A stretch of DNA of 64,000 nt from Bdellovibrionales bacterium GWA2_49_15 (GTDB lineage Bacteria > Bdellovibrionota > Bacteriovoracia > Bacteriovoracales > Bacteriovoracaceae). Positions 26,156 through 34,899 of the stretch are shown here, in pieces. The position numbers and the translations under genes were made by a program. Below the pieces are notes generated by a model, which did not search any database, was not told the DNA's origin, and saw only the letters and a list, made by a program, of their open reading frames with translations. The stretch spans positions 162,538 through 226,537 of the forward strand of contig MEPP01000032.1 in the NCBI GenBank assembly GCA_001769855.1, written 5' to 3'. Positions within the stretch are counted from its first letter, which is position 1, and each line of letters opens with the position of its first letter.

Positions 26156-27277
26156 CTATGGAGTGCAGATATATGACTTATAGAACTCCTGGCAATAATC
26201 GTCAAATCGCTTTTCTTGGATGCTGAGGCGAATGTCCCGCATCATTTGCAAATAGAAATGAATGTTGTGATAGGTCAAAAGGGTCCCGGCAGTGTATTCA
26301 TTCACCATAAAGAGGTGGCGAATGTAGGCCCGTGAATGGACCTTACACACCTGGCAATGGCAGAGCGGATCAATCGGACGTCGATCTTCCTTAAATTCTT
26401 CCCGCTTAATCGAAAGGGGCCCCCCTTTGGTGATGGCCTGTCCATTTCTGGCGTTTCGGGTGGGAAGAACACAGTCAAACATGTCCAGTCCGGACCTTAC
26501 TCCGTGAATAATGTCTAGCGGCGTGCCCACCCCCATCAGGTAGCGCGGACGATCTTTGGGCATATGTTCGACAAAGCTATTTAAAAAATCCACCATCTCC
26601 TGATTTTTTTCGCCCACGGAAAGTCCGCCCAGAGCAAAACCGGCGAAGGGCAGCTTAAGCAGGGCCTCCATACAACGATGGCGTAGATCAAGATTCAGCC
26701 CCCCTTGAATAATGCCAAAAAGCGCCTGATGGGGTTTAAGCTTGACCTGGCAGCATCGATTGGCCCACAAAAGAGTGCGATCCACCGCCACCTCTAAAGC
26801 TTCGGGGGTACTGGGAAGGGGCGGACATTGATCAAAGGCCATCACGATATCACTGCCCAGGGCGCGCTGAATTTCCATCGAACGCTCGGGCGTGATCATA
26901 TGAAAACTTCCGTCAATGTGACTCTGGAATTTTACCCCTTCATCGCTAATTTTATTTAAATCCGAGAGGGAGAAGATCTGATAGCCCCCGGAATCGGTCA
27001 GAATGGCCCGAGGCCAGGCCATAAAGCCATGCAACCCATCGCCCACGCGCTCGATGAGTTCATGCCCCGGACGGAGGTAAAGATGATAGGTATTTCCCAA
27101 AATAATCGCCGGATCAAGTTCTAACAGCTGATGCTGGGTAAGCGTTTTAACCGTGGCGCGAGTTCCCACCGGCATAAAGACCGGGGTTTGAATATTTCCG
27201 TGGGCGGTGACGATCTCCCCCGCCCGGGCCTTGCCGTCTTGGGACGAGAGGGTGAAGTGAAACGTTTTATTTTGCAT
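26156..27277 (-). CDS. tgt: queuine tRNA-ribosyltransferase
   Basis: 373 residues. The enzyme exchanges guanine-34 for preQ1 in tRNAs with GUN anticodons. The catalytic acid motif LTDSGGYQIFSLS, the GVGTPLDIIHGVRSGLDMFDCV segment around the nucleophile Asp, and the zinc ligands CHCQVCKVHS...H are all present. I chose the start at 27277 because the protein then begins MQNKTFHFTL like the family; the frame upstream overlaps queA. It shares 11 bases with the end of queA, the usual pairing of these two queuosine genes. Confidence 0.96.
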   Translation of the reverse strand: MQNKTFHFTLSSQDGKARAGEIVTAHGNIQTPVFMPVGTRATVKTLTQHQLLELDPAIILGNTYHLYLRPGHELIERVGDGLHGFMAWPRAILTDSGGYQIFSLSDLNKISDEGVKFQSHIDGSFHMITPERSMEIQRALGSDIVMAFDQCPPLPSTPEALEVAVDRTLLWANRCCQVKLKPHQALFGIIQGGLNLDLRHRCMEALLKLPFAGFALGGLSVGEKNQEMVDFLNSFVEHMPKDRPRYLMGVGTPLDIIHGVRSGLDMFDCVLPTRNARNGQAITKGGPLSIKREEFKEDRRPIDPLCHCQVCKVHSRAYIRHLFMVNEYTAGTLLTYHNIHFYLQMMRDIRLSIQEKRFDDYCQEFYKSYICTP

Positions 27278-28355
27278 GTTGAATTCCCGTGATGAACATA
27301 GCATCACCGTAGCTAAAAAAGCGATAGCGCTGCTCGATCGCCTGGTTATAGAGGGCAAGAATTTTTTCACGACCAACGAGAGCGCTCACCAGCATGAGCA
27401 GAGTGCTCTCCGGCAAATGAAAGTTGGTGATCAGTCCATCGATAGAGTGAATCGGACGGCCGGGGTAGAGAAAAATTTTGGTGGGGTACACCTGATCGGC
27501 CTGGAAATCCTTGATGCCATGGGCACTTTCAAGCGCCCGGAGCGAGGTTGTGCCCACCGCTACAATGGGCCTTCCGGTGGCGCGGGCCTGGACGATTTTA
27601 CGCCAAGATTGTTGCTCAATAAAAAAATTCTCGCTATGCATTTTGTGCTCAAGAATGTTCTCCGCACTCACCGGACGAAAAGTCCCAGGTCCCACATGCA
27701 AGGTGACAAAGGCCTGCTCGTGACCGTGCTCCAGCAAGGCCTGCATGCCCGGGCCCGTAAAATGCAATCCGGCGGTAGGAGCGGCCGTCGCTCCCAAATT
27801 GCGGGCGTAGACCGTTTGATAGTCTTCGCGATCTCGCCCATCACTCACACCCCGTCGAATGTAGGGAGGAATGGGAACCTGCCCTTCTCTCTGAAGAAGG
27901 GCGGTAATGTCCGGCCCGTCAAAGTTGACCAGAAATGTTTCGTTCTCACTGCGTTTCACAATTGTCACCAGAAGCTCGGATCTGGTGCCGGAGTTGGTTC
28001 CGGAGTTGGTTCCAAAGATAAACTGATCACCCGGGTCCTTGCGAGCATTTGAACCGATCAGGCACTCATATAAACCTTCCTCATTGGGCCGCAAACTTAA
28101 GACAAACAGCTCGGCCTTCCCTCCACTCCGCTTCTTTCCCTGCAAACGACAGGGAAAAACTTTGGTGTTGTTAAAGACGAGTAAGCACTGGGGTGGAAGA
28201 TGCTGACTCAGCTTGTGGAAAAAAGTATGGGTGGACTGGCCGAGACTCGCATCGTACACCAGCAGGCGGGATTGATCGCGCTCCGCCAGCGGCCGATCTG
28301 CCACCAGGTCCTGTGGCAGTGGATAAGCGTAAGATTTGAGCAGAAAATCGTTCAT
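27267..28355 (-). CDS. queA: S-adenosylmethionine:tRNA ribosyltransferase-isomerase
   Basis: 362 residues of the QueA family, which transfers and isomerises ribose from SAM to preQ1 in tRNA to give epoxyqueuosine. Hallmarks seen: FNNTKVFPCRLQGKK, TAAPTAGLHFT, LHVGPGTFRPV and the C-terminal INTNFHLPESTLLMLV-like GLITNFHLPEST. It is first in the operon with tgt, yajC, tatA and secDF. An in-frame 12-base tandem duplication gives a GTNSGTNSGT stretch in a loop near residue 115-125, which most family members should lack. Confidence 0.95.
   Translation of the reverse strand: MNDFLLKSYAYPLPQDLVADRPLAERDQSRLLVYDASLGQSTHTFFHKLSQHLPPQCLLVFNNTKVFPCRLQGKKRSGGKAELFVLSLRPNEEGLYECLIGSNARKDPGDQFIFGTNSGTNSGTRSELLVTIVKRSENETFLVNFDGPDITALLQREGQVPIPPYIRRGVSDGRDREDYQTVYARNLGATAAPTAGLHFTGPGMQALLEHGHEQAFVTLHVGPGTFRPVSAENILEHKMHSENFFIEQQSWRKIVQARATGRPIVAVGTTSLRALESAHGIKDFQADQVYPTKIFLYPGRPIHSIDGLITNFHLPESTLLMLVSALVGREKILALYNQAIEQRYRFFSYGDAMFITGIQHAK
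27984..28013. repeat. 12-bp tandem repeat inside queA
   Basis: About 2.5 copies of the unit GGTTCCGGAGTT (27984-27995 with one change, 27996-28007 exact, 28008-28013 half). The unit length keeps the queA frame and encodes repeated Gly-Thr-Asn-Ser. Confidence 0.8.
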
Positions 28356-28372
28356 ATAATTGCCTTATAAAT

Positions 28373-28384
28373 CAAGAATTCTTG
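28373..28384. promoter_or_regulatory. 12-bp perfect palindrome in the queA/28416 divergent region
   Basis: CAAGAATTCTTG is a perfect palindrome in the 60-base gap between the divergent starts of queA (28355) and the small exported protein gene (28416). It could be an operator for either gene; no regulator is linked to it. Confidence 0.25.
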
Positions 28385-28415
28385 CAAGTCATCCCGGATT
28401 GGCGATAATGGAGGG

Positions 28416-28784
28416 ATGAAGTTTCTTTGTCTGATACTTTTTAGCGTCCTCTCCTTGAACCTCCAGGCCCAGTCAGAGGAAGAGCTGCCGGGACTTTTAA
28501 AGGCCGAGTTGCAGGAGCTGGTTCAAAATTCCAAGGAAGTCGAGGTCAACCTTCCAGAGGAGCAGGTTGCAAGTCAGACGTCGGCCCCGGAGACCGCTCC
28601 AGAGATAAGCGAAGCCATTGTGGAGGAAGTGCCGAAAATCGAAGAAACGATCAGCGCCCAAGCGGCGGCCCCGGTGCGAGAGGAAGAAGGTCCCTCCCCT
28701 AAACATTTTTCACGCAGCAGAACCGAACCAGAAACTCCCGCAGAGACAAGTCCCGTCCCACGCCTGCGACAGCGCGGACGCTAG
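28416..28784 (+). CDS. small acidic exported protein
   Basis: 122 residues: signal peptide (to about NLQAQ, residue 19), then a disordered, Glu/Pro/Ala-rich acidic body and a short basic tail ending RLRQRGR. No domain recognised. GGAGGG lies immediately before the ATG, unusually close for a ribosome-binding site. It is a single-gene unit between divergent queA and the convergent lipid operon. Such low-complexity proteins may act as periplasmic spacers or chaperone-like polymers, but nothing here proves it. Confidence 0.6.
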   Translation: MKFLCLILFSVLSLNLQAQSEEELPGLLKAELQELVQNSKEVEVNLPEEQVASQTSAPETAPEISEAIVEEVPKIEETISAQAAAPVREEEGPSPKHFSRSRTEPETPAETSPVPRLRQRGR

Positions 28785-28796
28785 CCAGCTCCCCGC

Positions 28797-29906
28797 TCAC
28801 ACCGCCTTGTAGATTTTTATCCGATACATCTGCACACATTCGCGGGTGATGAGGTCCCGATATTGATCGGTGACGTCTTGAAATCCTTCCAAGCTCGGCT
28901 CAAGGACATTGAGGTAGTAACGAACCGAAACCAACCCGCCGGAACGCAGGGAGGGGCGAATTTTGGTCAAAAAGTTTTTCTCCAAATCACCGGTGAAATA
29001 GGAGGGAACGTCGCTGATGGAAAGAAAATCCACGCCCCCCGGGCCGTGCTGCTGATCGATTGTGGCCAGGCCACCCAAGATATCCTGGTTTATATACATC
29101 AAATCTTTTTCCAGATTCTGGAGTCGTGGTTTCATCTCGTTAAACGTTGTGGCGCGAACCTCGAGGGGGTTGCCATCTTCGTGATTAATTTTCCCAAAGA
29201 AACACAGATTCACAAAAAAAGATCGGCGCGCCAGCTGATGCTTGAAGAGACTTTCAAAGGCATCGAAGTAAAATTGGAAGTAACTTTCCGTCAGTGATTT
29301 TTTCACAAAATCGCCCTTGTATAAGAGCGCATTAAAAACTGACTTATTGCCTAGAAGAAAAAGCACAGCCTTCCATTGGGCCATGGGAAACTCGTGATCA
29401 TAATAGGCCTTCTGATCTTCCAGACTATGAAAGGATAAGATACGGCCATAGTCGCGGCCGAGGAGCAGCCGCAGACCTTTGGACAAAATTTGAAAGGTGC
29501 GCTCCCATTTGCCCAGATATAAAATCGAGGCATAGTTGATTGGCCCGAAGACCTCGTGAAAGTAGCTGCGGGTTTGATGGGTCAAAGGAAGCTCATTCAA
29601 AATCACTCTGCGATAATTGCTGTAATCGTACTCACCAAAAGGCGGATAGCCCCAAAACTTTAAAAAAGAATAATGATCCAGATGCTGATAACTCAGGGCC
29701 CTCAGCTCCGTCAGGGCCAGCTGCTCTTTACTCACGTCAACGGCAAAAAGTTTGTCAGAAAAGGCCAGGAGGGGCAGCGAACGCCCTCCACTTCCGGCAA
29801 TGGCCACGGTCACCTTTGGTTTGTGCTGCCGGCACAGTTCATATTCTAAGGTGGTATCTTCGTTGCCGAGAGAATAGTTAATTCCGCTGAAGTACTGATT
29901 TGACAT
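28797..29906 (-). CDS. DUF3419 (BtaA-like) family protein
   Basis: 369 residues resembling DUF3419, whose characterised member BtaA transfers the 3-amino-3-carboxypropyl group of SAM to diacylglycerol to form homoserine lipid. The N-terminal region has the SAM-fold pattern VTVAIAGSGGRSLPLL then LFAVDVSKEQLALTELR. The C-terminal GGVDFLSISDVPSYF and GGLVSVRYYL fit the methyltransferase-like end. There is no adjacent btaB N-methyltransferase, so the product may be a non-methylated or different conjugate. Last gene of the leftward four-gene operon; a 9-base gap separates it from the acyl-reductase-like gene. Confidence 0.8.
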   Translation of the reverse strand: MSNQYFSGINYSLGNEDTTLEYELCRQHKPKVTVAIAGSGGRSLPLLAFSDKLFAVDVSKEQLALTELRALSYQHLDHYSFLKFWGYPPFGEYDYSNYRRVILNELPLTHQTRSYFHEVFGPINYASILYLGKWERTFQILSKGLRLLLGRDYGRILSFHSLEDQKAYYDHEFPMAQWKAVLFLLGNKSVFNALLYKGDFVKKSLTESYFQFYFDAFESLFKHQLARRSFFVNLCFFGKINHEDGNPLEVRATTFNEMKPRLQNLEKDLMYINQDILGGLATIDQQHGPGGVDFLSISDVPSYFTGDLEKNFLTKIRPSLRSGGLVSVRYYLNVLEPSLEGFQDVTDQYRDLITRECVQMYRIKIYKAV

Positions 29907-29915
29907 AAGACAATC

Positions 29916-31985
29916 CTATGTCCTTATTATATCAGATTTTTTTGAAAGGGCCTCAAGTGCATGGCCTCGGCAAAGCTCAAATTCCTCATCAGAGATAATG
30001 CCCTGGTGGCCCATAATATGCGAAAGCCGAACCCCGTGCTCGCGCGCCAGTCGATCTATCTCTATCACTTTTTCGTAGTTGATGTTGCGGGATAAAGTAA
30101 AGGACTCAAGTTTTCCTTCCATGGCCAAAAGGGCGGTCTCGGCCAAGCAAGCGTAAACCACATTGCCATGAAGTCCCAGATTCACGGTAATTTTAACTGT
30201 TCCGGGCAGCTCCACTTCCCCACTGGCAATCACCATGACGTCGGGACGCTTCAGCGCCTCCTCTTCGGTAATATCAAAAGGCCGGCTGACATCGCAGATC
30301 ACGCAGCCCGGCCGCACCAGATCAATGTCTAAAACTTTTTCGCCACGACTACTGGTGGTTGTTATGACGAGATGGCACTCACTTAAATAAGGAGTGGGAT
30401 CAGTCGCCACTAAAATTTCAGCATGGGGGGCGAGCTGCGCGATCTCGGATTTTAATTCCAAAAGTTTATAGGCCCGGGGTGCAACCAAAATAATTTTTTT
30501 CCATTTTTGCGCCAGCAGTTTGGCGGAGACCGCACCAATGCTTCCCGTCGCGCCCACCACCATGCACACACCTTGCATAACCTCGTCTTTCTCTTGCACC
30601 ATGCCCATCTTGAACACCGCCACCTTGGCGGCCCAGAGAGTTGATGCGGCCGAAAGTGAGTTGCCGGTGGTTACGGGAATCGGTGATCGCCGGGCAACCG
30701 TTATACCGGCATCGCCCACAATTTTGGTGTAGGCACCCAGTCCGATAATCCGGGCGCCGGCGAGGGAGGCCTGCTCCGCCAGTCGCACCAGTCGGCGATA
30801 AACCACCTCAGGGTCCTTTTCCATAATCTTGCGCGGGGTCTCGGTGGCCGAGTAGATGAGGCCTTCCACCTCTTTACCGTTTTTCTCGCTTTTTACCCCG
30901 TGAATGCGGCCATAGAAGATCCCCGGTAGCATGGAAATTAAATCCTCCGCCGTATTTTCTAACGGCTCCAGAACCTGGGGAAAGTTTTTAGTGAACCATT
31001 TCAACTTGGGATGATAGAAAAGATGCTTTTTATTTAAAGGATGAATGATAAAAGCAAATTTTGTTTTTTCAGAATCCTCTTTGTCATTGAGCTCAAGCAA
31101 TTCGGGACCTAGCTGCAGGCGCTGAATCCAGCCTAAAAGATCATTCTCATCGAGATGGGCGGTTTTGGGCGATTTGGCCTGCAAGAGGGCCTCGAACATG
31201 GCGTAGTTCATGCATGGCCCCACATCAAGGTGAGGCAGACAGGTCACGACTTTGGCAACTCCGTGGGCGCGCAGCTTTACCTCGAACTCCGGAGTGGCAA
31301 AATCGACGATTAAAATTTTATCTTTAAGGTGATCTAAGTCCATCAGGTTGACCGTATTCATGGCGCCAACGAAGATGTCACAATTTAAAAAATTCTGGAG
31401 GGCACGGGGATAATTTTTTTTGGGCGAAAAATCGGCCACCTGAGAACGTTTCAATTTCATTTTGCGAAAGAGATTGCCGCCCAACTTCATAAATAAGTTG
31501 AGCTGCTCTGAGGAGGTTAGAACAAACGGCAGACGTAAAAAGTAGAAGGGATCGGCCATGAGAATCTGATTTTGAAATTCTTCCAAAACCTCTAGCAGAT
31601 TCACCTGGAACGAGGCCGAGTAGATTCCGATACGCTTTTTACTTAATATCGACTGATTTTTAAGAACAAACTGGCGCATGGCCCAGGGCAGGTACACGTC
31701 CTTTAACATCTGCCCATCAACGATCAGGCTTTCCTTGGCATGGTGCTTAAGCTCCAGAGAGGTGGGATGAATAAATTCTCCGCCCTTGAATTTAATCACC
31801 GGCGGCAGGCCACTTAAAGCGATCACGTCGACGTGGCCGTCATACTGCTCGATTAAGCGCTTGGTGAGTTCCACATCAAAATTGGTTCCATACTGCGTGA
31901 GACGAATCTTCTCACCTTGAAATTCGATGACGTCGTCAAAGTAAGGATGAGTTAAGGTAAAGGCGAGAGACAGGATGTGCTTCAT
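29916..31985 (-). CDS. acyl-ACP reductase-like protein with novel N-terminal half
   Basis: 689 residues. The C-terminal half (about 330-680) resembles the long-chain acyl-ACP reductase (AAR) of cyanobacteria, which makes fatty aldehydes. Shared landmarks are IIGLGAYTKIV, PVTTGNSLSA, the nucleotide-binding VVGATGSIGAVSAKLL, and YACLAETALLAMEG, which places Cys613 at the AAR acyl-thioester cysteine. The tail SRNINYEKVIEIDRLAREHG also matches. The first 310 residues match nothing I know but look alpha/beta. AAR itself is about 340 residues, so this is a fusion or expanded family. The ATG at 31985 overlaps the upstream stop (ATGA); an ATG at 31997 is an alternative. Confidence 0.8.
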   Translation of the reverse strand: MKHILSLAFTLTHPYFDDVIEFQGEKIRLTQYGTNFDVELTKRLIEQYDGHVDVIALSGLPPVIKFKGGEFIHPTSLELKHHAKESLIVDGQMLKDVYLPWAMRQFVLKNQSILSKKRIGIYSASFQVNLLEVLEEFQNQILMADPFYFLRLPFVLTSSEQLNLFMKLGGNLFRKMKLKRSQVADFSPKKNYPRALQNFLNCDIFVGAMNTVNLMDLDHLKDKILIVDFATPEFEVKLRAHGVAKVVTCLPHLDVGPCMNYAMFEALLQAKSPKTAHLDENDLLGWIQRLQLGPELLELNDKEDSEKTKFAFIIHPLNKKHLFYHPKLKWFTKNFPQVLEPLENTAEDLISMLPGIFYGRIHGVKSEKNGKEVEGLIYSATETPRKIMEKDPEVVYRRLVRLAEQASLAGARIIGLGAYTKIVGDAGITVARRSPIPVTTGNSLSAASTLWAAKVAVFKMGMVQEKDEVMQGVCMVVGATGSIGAVSAKLLAQKWKKIILVAPRAYKLLELKSEIAQLAPHAEILVATDPTPYLSECHLVITTTSSRGEKVLDIDLVRPGCVICDVSRPFDITEEEALKRPDVMVIASGEVELPGTVKITVNLGLHGNVVYACLAETALLAMEGKLESFTLSRNINYEKVIEIDRLAREHGVRLSHIMGHQGIISDEEFELCRGHALEALSKKSDIIRT

Positions 31986-33028
31986 TTGCGCCCCCATTTT
32001 TCTAAGGCGCCGGCGAAGAAGACCTTTTTAAAATCATCATAGCTCAAAGCTTGAAACTGGGGAAAATCCTGCTCGAACTGCGCCCGCTGCCACTCTGTTT
32101 TGGTGTAGACGTAGGTTGAGAACTCCGGCGGCAGGCCAACTTTTTTCATGGCAAAATTATTCAAGGCGTTTTTAGGAATGGCCACCAGCGGACGTTTGAG
32201 GCCGAAGGTTTCCAAGGCATCATTCAAAAACTCAATCATGCTGGGCGATCGACGGGGAATGACGTGATAAGTTTTAAGCGCGCCCGTTCCGTCCTGCATG
32301 ACTATACCGCTGGCCAGAACCTCCGCCACCCAGTCTACCGGGGCGAGGGGAAAGAGACTTTTCTTCGCGAAGGGCAAGGCCAGAAAAGGAATCTTTTGAA
32401 TGGTCTGTGAGAAAAGTGATAATTTGGATAAAAATTCTAAAAAATAATATGGACCATTTTTTTCTTTGAAGGCGCCCGTTTGTCTATTACCCACCAAAAT
32501 TCCCAGGCGATAGAGACGCGTTTTGATTCCCAGCTTAAAGCTGTGAATCAGCTCCTCCGCTTCAAATTTACTTTTGGCGTAGGCATCTTGAAAGCTTTGA
32601 CCTTTGTTCAGCTCATTTTCGTGAAAGAGGCCGTCGTGCTCTCCGACGATGGCAATACTGCTGGCATAATGAAGGGCATCGAGCCGGGGGCACTGGCGGG
32701 CCAGGAAGAGAATATTTTGGGTGCCCACCACATTGTTGATGAAGCAGTCGGAGTAGTTCCCGCTTAGATCGTAATAGGCCGCCAGATGAACCAGCGTCGT
32801 TACCTCGGAAAGGATTTTCCTGTCAGACTCGTGCAAAAAAATCTGAGGCAGCGTGATATCGCCGCGAATGACCGAAACCTTTGAGTGCTGACGATAGAGA
32901 AACTGGGCGCGATTGGCGCTTTGGGGACGTACCACAAGATAGATTTTTTCTATCCTCGACTCGTGCTGAAGCATGGGGATGAGGGACTCACCTAAAAAAC
33001 CTGTACCACCCGTTAATAAGATATGCAT
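31982..33028 (-). CDS. extended SDR, acyl/thioester reductase-like
   Basis: 348 residues from the ATG at 33028. An NAD(P)-binding TGGTGFLG at residues 6-13 and the active-site Tyr150-x3-Lys154 (YAKSK) mark an extended short-chain dehydrogenase. The IYLVVRPQS after the second strand is typical of the fatty acyl-CoA or thioester reductase branch (NAD_binding_4) rather than sugar epimerases. OleD-like 3-oxo-acyl reductases are an alternative. It starts 14 bases after the lipid kinase gene and is coupled to the acyl-ACP reductase-like gene by an ATGA overlap, so both probably act on one acyl substrate. Confidence 0.82.
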   Translation of the reverse strand: MHILLTGGTGFLGESLIPMLQHESRIEKIYLVVRPQSANRAQFLYRQHSKVSVIRGDITLPQIFLHESDRKILSEVTTLVHLAAYYDLSGNYSDCFINNVVGTQNILFLARQCPRLDALHYASSIAIVGEHDGLFHENELNKGQSFQDAYAKSKFEAEELIHSFKLGIKTRLYRLGILVGNRQTGAFKEKNGPYYFLEFLSKLSLFSQTIQKIPFLALPFAKKSLFPLAPVDWVAEVLASGIVMQDGTGALKTYHVIPRRSPSMIEFLNDALETFGLKRPLVAIPKNALNNFAMKKVGLPPEFSTYVYTKTEWQRAQFEQDFPQFQALSYDDFKKVFFAGALEKWGRK

Positions 33029-33042
33029 GAGTGAGCCCCTGC

Positions 33043-34002
33043 CTAGGATAATCCAAAGTTTTGGGGCAAGGGGAGATCGCAGTTCTTTGAGGAGCGGGTA
33101 AAAACCTTTAAGGAATCTTTGACCACCTCGACCTCCCATTTCGGGCCTTGGCCTAAAATTTCTCCGTCACCGAAAAAAAAGCCTTTCTCACTTTCCAAAG
33201 TTTCAATTTCAATCTTGTCCGTTTCAAAGGTAATAAAATCCGGATCGTTCTCGGGAAAATGCCCCATACTCACCTTAATCACACAGTTAATCAGCTGGGC
33301 GCGATTCCGGTGAGTCACCAAAATCACATTAAAACGGCCGTCATTGTTGGCGGTAAAGGGTGCTAACTCAAACTTCCCGGCCACCGTCGACTGGTTATTC
33401 ACAAAAAGGGCCGCGACATCATACACACCGGATAATTCCTGGCTCGTGACTCTGATTCTGTGACGGTCGAGATGGAGTGAAAGCAGCTCCTGGGCCACAA
33501 AAAGTGAATAGATCTTGCTGCCGGATAAATTCATAACCTTTTTAAAGACGGGGTAAGCGGCACGCAGGCGATTTATCTTTTGCGCCACTTTCCCACCAAA
33601 GCCGATCCCGCCACTCGTGGCCATGAAACGGCCGTTGATTTTGATTAAATCAATTTTTTTAAATTCCTTATTGCGGATACTTTGCAAAACATTTTGAAGG
33701 GACTGATGATTTCCAAGTTCGTGGGCCAGATCATTGGCGGTGCCACCGGGAACAACCAGGAGACCGATATCGGTCCCTGCGATTTTCTGAATAATGGTAT
33801 TGGCAGTTCCGTCGCCGCCCACCGAGACAATAGCGTCAACCTTTTGATCGATATCCTGCTCAAGGCACTCATCCAACGCCTGGGCACCTTTGGGTTGCTT
33901 AAACAGCAGATTGCTGCGAAATAAGACGGACTCAATCTTTTGCCTCAAATCGCCACTGGCATGCGAGGCATTTTGGTTAATATAAACGCTAATAGTTTGC
34001 AT
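33043..34002 (-). CDS. diacylglycerol kinase-family lipid kinase
   Basis: 319 residues of the DAGK catalytic family (DgkB/YegS type), which phosphorylates lipid alcohols such as diacylglycerol with ATP. The GGDGT motif is at residues 62-66, followed by VVPGGTANDLA; the C-terminal FFGDGEILG is also typical. I took the start at 34002 because the fold begins there; an in-frame ATG at 34026 is possible, and neither has a strong ribosome-binding site. It is the first gene of the leftward lipid operon, facing the formyltransferase gene across about 140 bases. Confidence 0.87.
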   Translation of the reverse strand: MQTISVYINQNASHASGDLRQKIESVLFRSNLLFKQPKGAQALDECLEQDIDQKVDAIVSVGGDGTANTIIQKIAGTDIGLLVVPGGTANDLAHELGNHQSLQNVLQSIRNKEFKKIDLIKINGRFMATSGGIGFGGKVAQKINRLRAAYPVFKKVMNLSGSKIYSLFVAQELLSLHLDRHRIRVTSQELSGVYDVAALFVNNQSTVAGKFELAPFTANNDGRFNVILVTHRNRAQLINCVIKVSMGHFPENDPDFITFETDKIEIETLESEKGFFFGDGEILGQGPKWEVEVVKDSLKVFTRSSKNCDLPLPQNFGLS

Positions 34003-34075
34003 GTGTTTTTTCGGCCTTTTGGACATAGTAATGGAAGCCAAGATGGCAGGCATTCCTTTTCTTAAACCCGTGTAA

Positions 34076-34103
34076 ATTCTACTGTCCCCATGGTGTAATT
34101 GAA
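34076..34103 (-). promoter_or_regulatory. candidate promoter of the leftward lipid operon
   Basis: On the minus strand TTCAAT (34103-34098) and TAGAAT (34081-34076) are 16 bases apart, a fair sigma70-like pair placed upstream of the lipid kinase. The divergent rightward operon must also have its promoter in this gap, but no good match was seen. Confidence 0.3.
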
Positions 34104-34146
34104 GGCCGATTCTTAGAATGCGCCACCTCGACAAGGGATTTAATTT

Positions 34147-34899
34147 ATGCGTGCACTTTTGGCCACCAGCCAGATCACCTATGTGCCGGACAACTACGCT
34201 CCACTTTTTAAGGAGTTATTGCCAAAGCACGCCCACCAGATCAAGGGCATTATCCTGCTGCAGAATCTCAACTTCTCGGTTGTGACCAAGGCCCTGGGCC
34301 TCTATGCCATGGGTGCCAGGCGAACCGGGCGCGGTTTTTTGCACAATATTCTGAAGGCCAGTGTCAGGCTTGATCCCCGTGAGGAGCTGGCGCGCAAGTT
34401 CAATATTCCCATTTATAAGTTTGAAAGTATGAATTGTGACAAGGCCCTACAACTTGTCAAAAATTTAGAGATTGATGTGGTCGTTAACATGCGCACTCGC
34501 TGCATTTATAAGCGGCCAATCCTGGAAGCCCCACGCCTCGGCTGTCTGAATATTCACCACGGACTGCTCCCTGAGTATCGCGGAACTTTATGTGATCTCT
34601 ATGCTCTGTCGCAGGGCCGGCCGGCGGGTTTTAGTATTCATCATATGGTGGAAAAGGTGGATGCCGGAGTTCTTTATAAGCGCTGCGAGGTCAGTCAGGG
34701 CGACAAAAACTATCAGGAATATTTAAAGCGTTCGGCCGGCGCCGAGGCCAAAGCTTTAAGCGAAATCTTTTCTTATGTTGAAAAAGAAGGCCGCCTGCCA
34801 GAACCACTTGCAATTAGCAGCTCGACACCGCACCATTACTCTAAAACTCCCAATAAGAATCAAATTCGTGCCATGATCGACCAAGGATTAATTTTATGA
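34147..34899 (+). CDS. formyltransferase-family enzyme
   Basis: 250 residues with the formyl-transferase catalytic core: Asn135 and His137 in NIHHGLLPEYRG and Asp172 in VEKVDAGVLY, the Asn-His-Asp set used with 10-formyltetrahydrofolate. It lacks the C-terminal RNA-binding domain of Fmt and the kinase-like parts of PurN relatives, so it is more like sugar or amine N-formyltransferases. AAGGG precedes the ATG at normal distance. First gene of the rightward four-gene operon; its stop overlaps the next ATG (ATGA). It may formylate an amino group on the pathway product. Confidence 0.82.
   Translation: MRALLATSQITYVPDNYAPLFKELLPKHAHQIKGIILLQNLNFSVVTKALGLYAMGARRTGRGFLHNILKASVRLDPREELARKFNIPIYKFESMNCDKALQLVKNLEIDVVVNMRTRCIYKRPILEAPRLGCLNIHHGLLPEYRGTLCDLYALSQGRPAGFSIHHMVEKVDAGVLYKRCEVSQGDKNYQEYLKRSAGAEAKALSEIFSYVEKEGRLPEPLAISSSTPHHYSKTPNKNQIRAMIDQGLIL

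Noticed and set aside
27276..28052. 258-codon open frame on the plus strand opposite queA
   Set aside because: Lies antisense to clear QueA motifs, with no ribosome-binding site and no recognisable protein.
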